DNA of 12,780 nucleotides, taken from contig URQA01000067.1 of the NCBI GenBank assembly GCA_900549885.1, positions 1-12,780 of the forward strand. Reading direction: 5' to 3'. This stretch comes from an uncultured Eubacteriales bacterium (GTDB taxonomy: Bacteria > Bacillota > Clostridia > Oscillospirales > Oscillospiraceae). The notes beneath the pieces were generated by a model. It had not been told where the DNA came from. It saw only the letters and a list, made by a program, of their open reading frames with translations, and searched no databases. A program made the position numbers and the translations under genes. Shown one piece after another: positions 7,359 to 12,780 of this stretch. Each line of letters opens with the position of its first letter. Within the stretch, counting starts at the first letter, position 1.

Positions 7359-7412
7359 ATGCGCGGCAGATTTGGGTGCCGGACCGTCATGGCCTCTTTC
7401 CGTCCATTTTGA
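7359..7412 (+). CDS. Possible 17-aa leader ORF upstream of virB4
   Basis: ATG at 7359 follows GGAAAGGGG at a workable distance and opens a 17-codon frame (MRGRFGCRTVMASFRPF) whose TGA touches the GAAGGAGG ribosome site of the next short ORF. Only the ribosome site and tight spacing support it; it could be chance. Confidence 0.25.
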   Translation: MRGRFGCRTVMASFRPF

Positions 7413-7423
7413 AGGAGGTCCCT

Positions 7424-7498
7424 ATGAAAAAGCAATTTCTCTCCCTTTTCCCGGCCTATGCGGCCCCAGTCAGAAAGGGGGCGCGCCGCCATGCGTAA
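7424..7498 (+). CDS. 24-aa leader ORF overlapping the virB4 start
   Basis: ATG at 7424 has one of the best ribosome sites in the window (GAAGGAGGT, 7411-7419) and opens a 24-codon frame beginning MKKQFLSLFPAYAAP and ending in a basic stretch. Its stop (TAA at 7496) overlaps the virB4 ATG at 7491 by eight bases, and the weaker virB4 ribosome site (AGAAAGGGGG) lies within it. This is a typical arrangement for translational coupling. The alternative is that it is the original virB4 N-terminus separated by a +1 frameshift, since its basic composition would suit a VirB4 leader. Confidence 0.45.
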   Translation: MKKQFLSLFPAYAAPVRKGARRHA

Positions 7499-9449
7499 AA
7501 CTCTTGCCGCGGCCAACCGGGGCGAGCGTGTCCCGTTTAAGATCCCCCGCAGCGTACAGCAGTCCATCCCCATCCAGCGGGTTTGGCAGGATGGGATCTG
7601 GCAGGTCAACGGCAGATTCAGCCAGACCTGGCGCTTTGCGGACATCAACTACTCCCTGGCCTCCTACGAGGACCAGCGGGATATGTTCACATCCTACTGC
7701 GGCGTCCTCAACAGCCTGCCCACCGACGCCGTGACCAAGATCACCATTCACAACCGCCGCCTCAACAGCTCCGACTTTCAGCACAGCGTCCTCATGCGCG
7801 AGTGCGGGGATGACCTGGACCTGTACCGCCGGGAATACAACCGGGTGCTCACGGAAAAGGCGGCGGCCAGCAACAACCTCATCCAGGACAAGTACATCAC
7901 CGTCTCCGTGGCCCGTAAGAACGCGGAGGAGGCCAGGGCATTTTTCCACCGGGTAGACGCCGACCTCTCGAAAAACCTGGGGCGTCTGGACAGCGGCGCG
8001 AAAGCCTTGGACACCTATGAGCGCCTACGCATCCTCCACGACTTCTTCCGGCCCGGCGAGGAACAGTTTTACAAGTTTGACCTGAACGCCTCCATGCGCC
8101 TGGGGCACAGCTTCAAAGACTACATCGCCCCTGACGGCATGAAGTTTCTCTCCGACCACTTTGAACTGGGCGGCAAAGTGGGGCGGGTGCTGTTCATGCG
8201 GAAGTATTCCAGTTACATCAAGGACGACATGATTACCAGTATGGCCGACTTCCCCCGGACGCTGGTGCTGTCCATCGACCTGCTCCCGGTCCCCACCGAC
8301 GAAGCGGTGCGGGATGTGCAGTCTCAGATCATGGGTATTGAGAGCGATATTACCAGGTGGCAGCAGAGGCAGAACGCCCGGAACAACTTTACCGCCGTGG
8401 TCCCCTATGAGTTGGAACAGCAGAGGGCGGAGACCAAGGAATTTCTGGACGATCTGAGCACCAGGGATCAGCGCATGGTCTATGCCAATGTGACCCTGCT
8501 GCACATGGCCGACACACTGGAACAGCTCGACGCCGACACGGAGACCCTGCTCTCCAAGTCCCTGTGTGACTTCTCCATTCTCAGATACCAGCAGGAGGAC
8601 GGCTTTAACACCGCCCTGCCCTATGGCCTGCGCTCCATCGACGTGACCCGCACGCTGACCACCGAGGCCGCGGCCTCCCTGATGCCCTTCCGCGTCCAGG
8701 AGATTCAGGACATGGGGGGCATTTACTGCGGCGTCAACGCCGTCAGCAAAAATCTTCTGATCTGCAACCGCAAGAATCTCCTCAATCCCCACGGCTTCAT
8801 CCTGGGCGTCTCCGGCTCCGGCAAGTCCTTCACCATGAAGGAGTTTATCACCTTTATCGCCCTGTCTACCAATGATGATATTATCATCATCGACGCCGAG
8901 CGCGAGTATGGGGACCTGGTGCGGGCCCTCCGGGGGATCGTCCTGGAGATCTCCCCAAACAGCCGCCACCACATCAATCCTCTGGAAATCGCCAGAGGCT
9001 ACGGCATGGGGGAAAACCCGGTGGCCCTCAAGTCCGAACTGCTGATGAGCATTTGCGAACAGCAGATGGGAGAGGGCCAGTTGGGGGCTTTCCATAAATC
9101 CATCATTGACCGCTGCACCGCCAGCGTGTACCACGACTTCATCAAGAGCGGCGGCAAGGCCCGCCAGCCCATCCTCTCCGACTGGAGGAACGAGATCAAG
9201 CGCCAGCCGGAACGGGAGGCCCAGGAGCTGGCCCTGGCCTCCGAGCTGTTCGTGGAGGGCTCCTTAAATATGTTTGCCCATGAGACCAACGTGGACATAG
9301 ACAGCCGGATCATTGTTTTTGACCTCTACGAGATGGGGGACCAGTTGAAGCCCACCGCCCTCAACGTCACCATGGAGACCATTCAAAACCGGGTAGCCAC
9401 CAACCGCCTGGCCGGGAAATACACCTGGGTATTCGTGGATGAGGTGTAC
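7491..9449 (+). CDS. virB4: VirB4 conjugation ATPase, exon 1 (interrupted by group II intron)
   Basis: Encodes residues 1-653 of a 772-residue VirB4, the ATPase that powers assembly and transport at the conjugation channel. The start at 7491 (MRKTLAAANRGE) is preceded by AGAAAGGGGG; ATG 7458 is in frame but has no ribosome site and lies inside the leader ORF. The N-terminal half (for example SIPIQRVWQDGIW, ITIHNRRLN) is the typical VirB4/TraC domain. Walker A GVSGSGKS is at residues 439-446, and the Walker B VFVDEVY at 647-653 is the last thing before the intron. Unspliced message would read six further codons (VRPEAA) to a TGA at 9468, giving a protein cut off after Walker B. The junction falls between codons (TAC|TTG), so splicing restores the frame exactly. 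The gene is therefore best read as intact but splicing-dependent. Confidence 0.92.
9444..9449 (+). other. IBS1, intron binding site in exon 1
   Basis: GTGTAC, the last six bases of exon 1 (codons for V-Y after Walker B DE). It is perfectly complementary to GTACAC at 9783-9788 in intron domain I. This pairing selects the 5' splice site and the insertion target. Confidence 0.75.
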
Positions 9450-10036
9450 GTGCGTCCGGAAGCCGCCTGAAGCAACGCAGGCAGCGCGGGACTATGCAAA
9501 TTCCACCTTTGGCAAGTGGAAGGGAAAATGTGAAATCTGAAACCCTGTCATCATCCGGCTTACCCGCAAGAGAAATCCCAAGGGGAACACAGCACGCCGG
9601 AAAAGGCATAAGTCAGCCAGTCATCACGCTGCGACTGAGTGCCAAGATGAAAAGTTCTGCATGAGGATGAAAGCCAAACTGCCTGAACGATAGTCAGAGG
9701 AGCGTTATCGTCCGCCACGGCGAAAAGATGACTATATGCGCCGTGTGATATGGGCAAGTGGTGAAGGTAAATCGCCAAATGCGTACACATCCATATCAGC
9801 CGCCCGCAGTCAGCGGGAAATGACGGAAGTCGCATCCGACAGCAGAACAGGCCAATTTGCATAGTTCTAACCGGAGATGACCTAAACCGGAACGCTGGAA
9901 ACAGCTATGGCCTGGGCCTGAATATCCGGCACGGTCACGGAGCCACCATAGTAGTCCGAGGGCGTTAATGGCGTCCACATGGCGAAGGGTGGCAGTTTAT
10001 CCCCTGATACTGAAAAGGAAAGGTGCGTGAGGCACT
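9450..10036 (+). ncRNA. Group II intron RNA domains I-III (587 nt without a gene)
   Basis: Non-coding ribozyme part upstream of the maturase gene. Visible elements are the 5' GTGCG, a 7-bp helix CACGGCG/CGCCGTG around 9716-9745, and the EBS1 hexamer GTACAC (9783-9788) complementary to IBS1. A GAAAGG-type ribosome site (about 10017-10026) for the maturase follows near the end. I did not fold the whole region; domain borders within it are unknown. Confidence 0.8.
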
Positions 10037-11848
10037 ATGAGAAGTCCACAGACAGTATTGGAAACCCTACGAAAGCACGCGCAGAAAGCGCATTACCAGT
10101 ATGAGCGTCTTTACCGCAACCTGTATAACCCTCAGCTCTACCTTCTGGCCTATCAGAACCTATATGCGAACAAGGGGAGTACGACGGCTGGAGCAGATGG
10201 CGCTACCCTCAGCGGTATGAGCCTGAAGCGAATTGAGTCCCTGATTAAAAAACTGCGGGACCGCAGTTATCAACCCCACCCCGCCAGGAGGCAGTACATC
10301 CCCAAGAAAAGTGGAAACGGGCTGCGCCCGCTGGGTATCCCGGCGGCAGACGACAAACTGGTACAAGAAGCCGTTCGCATGATTTTAGAAAGCATCTATG
10401 AACCGACCTTTCAAAGCACATCTCATGGTTTTCGGCCCGGAAAAAGCTGTCATACCGCCCTGTCGCAGATACAGAAAACCTTCACCGGCGTCAGCTGGTT
10501 TGTGGAGGGCGACATCAAAGGGTGTTTCGACAACATCGACCACCACATCCTGGTCAACATTCTGAAACGAAGGATAAAGGACGAGGCTTTCATAGACCTG
10601 ATTTGGAAGCTGCTCCGGGCCGGGTATCTGGAGGACTGGATGAAGCACCAGACCTACAGTGGCACGCCGCAGGGCTCCGGGGTAAGTCCACTCTTGGCGA
10701 ATATCTATATGAACGAGCTGGACCTGTTCATGGAAAAGCTCCGGGCGCAATTCGGCAAGGGCGACAAGCGGCGGTTCAGCAACGACTATGTCAATGCCAA
10801 CCACCACTATGCGCGAACCAGAGAACGAAACGCCAAAAAATGGAACACCATGAGCGAAGAAGAACGGAAAGACGCCAAAGTCATGCAGAAGAAATTACAG
10901 GCAATCCTGCTATCTACCCCCAGTCGGGAGCCAATGGACCCCAACTATCGCAGAGTTCTATATGTCCGTTACGCCGATGATTTTCTAATTGGCGTGATTG
11001 GAAATAAAGCGGACGCCGAACAAATCAAGACCGCCGTCAGTGAATTTCTGAAACAGGAATTGAACCTCACCATGTCGCCTGAGAAAACCCTGATTACCCA
11101 CGGACATGACAAGGCAAGATTCCTGGGATACGACATCACCATCAGCAAGAATCAGGCGGTCAAAAAGACAAAGGGCGGCGTAAAGCGAGCCTATAATGGG
11201 CGCGTTGTCCTCCTGCTTCCAAAGGAAAAATGGATGGGTAAACTGCAAGAGTATAGGGCGCTTAATATACAAAAGGATGGCACGGGGAAAGAAATTTGGA
11301 TGCCTGTGGCAAGGAACGGCTTGCAAAACAAAGAACCTATTGAAATCCTCGCACAATTCAACGGAGAAATCCGGGGTATCTACAACTATTATCGTCTGGC
11401 ACGGAATGTATCTGTCCTGAACAAGTTTTGCTATGTCATGGAGTACAGCATGTATAAGACTATCGCAAGGAAAATGCGGTGCTCCGCAGCGAAAGTCAAG
11501 AAGAAATATACGAGAGACCGCATATTTGGCATAGAATACGAAACAAAACACGGGATAAAACGGGCCGAGTTCTACCATAACGGTTTCCGGAAAAGTGCGC
11601 CGTCTAAATTAGACATGGACACAACGCCGGACTATAGATACTCCATCCGACCCAAGGAAGTCATTGCCAGATTTATGACCGGATACTGTGAGCTGTGCTG
11701 TAAAAATGAACTCCCGGTTATGATTTACCAGGTGAAGAACCTGAAAAGTCTTTCCGGCAACGAGCCCTGGGAACAATTTATGTTGAAAAAGCGCCGCAAG
11801 ACGCTGATTGTGTGCGAGGACTGCTACAAAACAATCACAAATTCGTAG
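10037..11848 (+). CDS. ltrA: Group II intron reverse transcriptase/maturase with degenerate HNH domain
   Basis: A 603-aa intron-encoded protein of LtrA type (LtrA is about 599 aa). It binds the intron RNA, helps it splice and copies it into DNA. The RT fingers/palm run to about residue 370: GLRPLGIPAADDKLVQEAVRMIL, GFRPGKSCHTAL, EGDIKGCFDNIDH, GTPQGSGVSPLLANIYMNELD (quoted in part) and the catalytic YADD at 312-315. The maturase/thumb region follows (residues about 400-530; GEIRGIYNYY, LARNVSVLNKF). The C-terminus (from about residue 550) has the zinc cysteines of the HNH endonuclease (CELC and CEDC), but the His-His pair expected after the first cysteines is YQ (VMIYQVKNL), and the final CH..IH is CYKTIT. 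Splicing should work; target-site cleavage probably does not. Start is ATG 10037 with GGAAAGG upstream. The symbol denotes homology to LtrA. Confidence 0.93.
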   Translation: MRSPQTVLETLRKHAQKAHYQYERLYRNLYNPQLYLLAYQNLYANKGSTTAGADGATLSGMSLKRIESLIKKLRDRSYQPHPARRQYIPKKSGNGLRPLGIPAADDKLVQEAVRMILESIYEPTFQSTSHGFRPGKSCHTALSQIQKTFTGVSWFVEGDIKGCFDNIDHHILVNILKRRIKDEAFIDLIWKLLRAGYLEDWMKHQTYSGTPQGSGVSPLLANIYMNELDLFMEKLRAQFGKGDKRRFSNDYVNANHHYARTRERNAKKWNTMSEEERKDAKVMQKKLQAILLSTPSREPMDPNYRRVLYVRYADDFLIGVIGNKADAEQIKTAVSEFLKQELNLTMSPEKTLITHGHDKARFLGYDITISKNQAVKKTKGGVKRAYNGRVVLLLPKEKWMGKLQEYRALNIQKDGTGKEIWMPVARNGLQNKEPIEILAQFNGEIRGIYNYYRLARNVSVLNKFCYVMEYSMYKTIARKMRCSAAKVKKKYTRDRIFGIEYETKHGIKRAEFYHNGFRKSAPSKLDMDTTPDYRYSIRPKEVIARFMTGYCELCCKNELPVMIYQVKNLKSLSGNEPWEQFMLKKRRKTLIVCEDCYKTITNS

Positions 11849-11862
11849 GGTGGATAAATAGA

Positions 11863-11957
11863 GAGCCGTATACATCGAGAGGTGTAAGTACGGTTCGGGG
11901 GCGAGCTATGGAAAACCCGCCGCCGCGAGGCGGTAAGGCGTCTATAGTTTAGCCCAC
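11863..11957 (+). ncRNA. Group II intron domains V and VI
   Basis: Domain V is 34 nt (11863-11896). GAGCCGTA pairs with TACGGTTC (8 bp), there is a two-base AG bulge, then a 6-bp helix capped by a GAGA tetraloop; the catalytic AGC is present near its 5' side. The sequence closely resembles the domain V of Ll.LtrB as I remember it. Domain VI (about 11899-11957) has a basal GGGC/GCCC helix, a CTAT/ATAG helix and an inner CCGCC-GCGA-GGCGG hairpin. It also has a bulged A at 11951, seven bases from the 3' end, the expected branch point. Confidence 0.9.
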
Positions 11958-12317
11958 TTGTTTTTCAAGTATTACTACTCCGCCCAATTCCTCTACAAGG
12001 CATGGAAGCGGTTTCGCAAGTACGGCGCGGCCCTGACCGCCGCCACGCAGAATGTGGAGGAGTGCCTGCGCTCCGAGACGGCCCGGCTCATGTTCGCCAA
12101 CAGTGAGTTTCTGGTGCTTCTCAACCAGGCCGCCACAGACCGGGCGGAGCTGGCGAAACTGCTCAATATCTCGGAAAACCAGATGGGCTATGTCACCAAC
12201 GCGGAGGCCGGTCACGGCCTGCTCCGTGTCGGCGGCGCTATTGTCCCGTTTGCCAACGAGTTTCCCCGGACCGGGGCCCTGTATCAACTGTGGAACACCA
12301 CTCCCACAGACAAGTGA
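11958..12317 (+). CDS. virB4: VirB4 conjugation ATPase, exon 2
   Basis: Encodes the last 119 residues of VirB4 (LFFKYYYSAQFLYKAWKRFRKYG..., ending WNTTPTDK). The frame joins exon 1 precisely (TAC|TTG). The content is what follows Walker B in VirB4 proteins: a helix with aromatic residues, a region with TQNVEECL and SEFLVLLNQA, and a final strand region (GHGLLRVGGAIVPF). A separate protein starting at TTG 11958 is unlikely because no ribosome site precedes it and the intron ends there. The gene stops 11 bases before palindrome copy 4. Confidence 0.92.
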   Translation: MFFKYYYSAQFLYKAWKRFRKYGAALTAATQNVEECLRSETARLMFANSEFLVLLNQAATDRAELAKLLNISENQMGYVTNAEAGHGLLRVGGAIVPFANEFPRTGALYQLWNTTPTDK

Positions 12318-12328
12318 AGCCATGTCAA

Positions 12329-12360
12329 AACTCCCCTCAAATTGAGGGGAGTTCTTTTTT
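12329..12360 (+). terminator. Palindrome copy 4 with T-run, classic intrinsic terminator shape
   Basis: Arms AACTCCCCTCAA and TTGAGGGGAGTT (12 bp, one central A) are followed by C and six T (12355-12360). Its centre (CAAATTG) is the reverse complement of that of copies 1-3 (CAATTTG), so this copy is inverted. It is the only copy with a full T-run. Only about 23 bases separate it from the ATG of the next gene, so a gene that depends on it for a promoter is excluded. Confidence 0.8.
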
Positions 12361-12383
12361 AATGTATCGAGTAAGGAGGAACC

Positions 12384-12780
12384 ATGCCGGAGATCAAGGA
12401 AAAGCCCAAGGCGGGCAAGCCGAAGGGCAGACGAAAAAGCGCCGGTCCGCCCAGACAGGCCGGACGGCTGATGAAAGAGAAGCTGGTCCGGGAAGTGGAC
12501 CAGCGGAAAGAGCGGGAGGCCGAAAACGGCTCCTATGCTGTGGACCAGGTGGAACAGGCCGGAGTTCAGGGCGCGGATGAATTTATACAGGCCCTCCGGC
12601 CAAACCACAAGAGGAAATCCGGTGCCGGGAATACGCAGAGCGCAAAGGAAAATAGAGACGGCCGGCCGGACCGGGAGGTCCCGCCCCAGGGACAGCCGAC
12701 AAGCGCCCCCAAGGAGCGGAGGCCGGTGGAAGGTCAGAGGCCCCAGCGGCAAGGGACAGTCCCCAGGGAGCGGAGCCCAG
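12384..12780 (+). CDS. Basic N-terminus of a transfer protein, possibly the cell-wall hydrolase (3'-partial)
   Basis: ATG 12384 is preceded by GTAAGGAGGAACC, a strong ribosome site, and the frame is open for 132 codons to the window end. The visible part is highly charged and probably disordered: a basic start (MPEIKEKPKAGKPKGRRK), a short helix (RLMKEKLVREVDQRKEREAE), a segment SYAVDQVEQAGVQGADEF, then a long stretch rich in Pro, Gln, Arg and Gly. In related elements the gene after virB4 usually encodes a large lysozyme/CHAP or NlpC/P60 hydrolase with just such a basic leader, and this start resembles my memory of those proteins. The catalytic part, if present, is beyond the window, so the function is inference. 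Confidence 0.7.
   Translation, partial: MPEIKEKPKAGKPKGRRKSAGPPRQAGRLMKEKLVREVDQRKEREAENGSYAVDQVEQAGVQGADEFIQALRPNHKRKSGAGNTQSAKENRDGRPDREVPPQGQPTSAPKERRPVEGQRPQRQGTVPRERSP

Larger units (their letters stand above)
9450..11957 (+). mobile_element. Complete group II intron in virB4
   Basis: A 2508-nt retroelement. The 5' end is GTGCG (consensus GUGYG) directly after the TAC codon of VFVDEVY. The 3' end is AC (consensus AY) directly before the TTG that continues VirB4. It carries structured RNA (domains I-III), a reverse transcriptase/maturase gene in domain IV, a 34-nt domain V and a domain VI with a bulged A. IBS1 is GTGTAC (9444-9449), and its exact complement GTACAC lies at 9783-9788, in the right part of domain I to be EBS1. 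The base 5' of EBS1 (C9782) does not pair with the first exon 2 base (T11958), so a IIA-type delta pairing is not evident. EBS2 could not be assigned with confidence. The intron is visibly more A/T-rich than the surrounding transfer genes, consistent with later arrival. Confidence 0.95.

Noticed and set aside
8025..9134. Minus-strand open frame of 369 codons inside virB4
   Set aside because: Antisense to the conserved VirB4 ATPase domain, with low-complexity Gly/Val/Gln/His-rich content.
7491..9470. virB4 as a pseudogene truncated at 9470
   Set aside because: The break coincides with a complete group II intron, and the frame is restored exactly on removal, so the gene is interrupted but probably functional after splicing.
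9551..9556. TCATCC as EBS2 (complementary to GGATGA at 9437-9442)
   Set aside because: It matches the expected IBS2 but lies about 230 bases before EBS1 in the intron, farther than usual for EBS2; a second candidate (CCACGG at 9715) is probably tied up in a helix. Left unassigned.
11958..12317. Independent 119-aa protein starting at TTG 11958
   Set aside because: It begins at the intron's 3' end, lacks a ribosome site and is clearly the C-terminal part of VirB4.
2181..12360. The repeated palindromes as a CRISPR array
   Set aside because: Four copies spread over 10 kb with genes between, no regular spacers, and each tied to a gene end.

Overview
The window looks like part of the conjugation (transfer) module of an integrative and conjugative element from a GC-rich Clostridia/Oscillospiraceae-type gut Firmicute. 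The basis is the GC-rich codon use, AGGAGG-type ribosome sites, and the gene set: VirD4-like coupling protein, Maff2/VirB2-like small membrane protein, TrbL/VirB6-like membrane protein, PrgI-family protein and VirB4 ATPase. This set and order resemble the Tn1549/CTn-like superfamily. No relaxase, integrase or attachment site is visible, so both ends of the element lie outside the window. Genus and element family are inferred from memory of protein families, not from a search.

Layout. 1-2168: 3' part of a large surface protein of tandem SpaA/Cna-B-like domains, ending abruptly in LPRTGY. 2244-3158: degenerate pentapeptide-repeat-like protein. 3171-4907: VirD4-like coupling ATPase. 4923-5273: Maff2-like protein. 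5280-5507: small basic protein of unknown function. 5497-6336: TrbL/VirB6-like channel protein. 6411-6782: a membrane protein on the MINUS strand with its own near-consensus promoter, inserted in an otherwise + strand transfer region. 6888-7244: PrgI-family protein. 7359-7498: two possible short leader ORFs. 7491-12317: virB4, split by a complete 2508-nt group II intron (9450-11957) directly after the Walker B codons. 12384-12780: the basic N-terminus of a further protein, probably the element's cell-wall hydrolase.

The intron can be delimited to the base: it starts GTGCG, ends AC, has a 34-nt domain V, a domain VI with a bulged A seven bases from the 3' end, and a 6-bp EBS1/IBS1 match. It encodes a 603-aa reverse transcriptase/maturase whose RT site (YADD) is intact but whose C-terminal HNH endonuclease has lost its histidines. 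Removing the intron restores a 772-aa VirB4 in frame, so splicing should be required for conjugation.

Four copies of a near-perfect palindrome (CCCCTCAAWTTGAGGGG core) follow the stop codons of the adhesin, trbL, prgI and virB4 genes. Two copies sit so close to the next gene's ribosome site that no promoter fits between. They therefore look like terminators that must be read through or controlled, or like RNA processing/stability elements. The palindromes, the antisense membrane gene and the intron with a decayed endonuclease are the parts most worth a second look.
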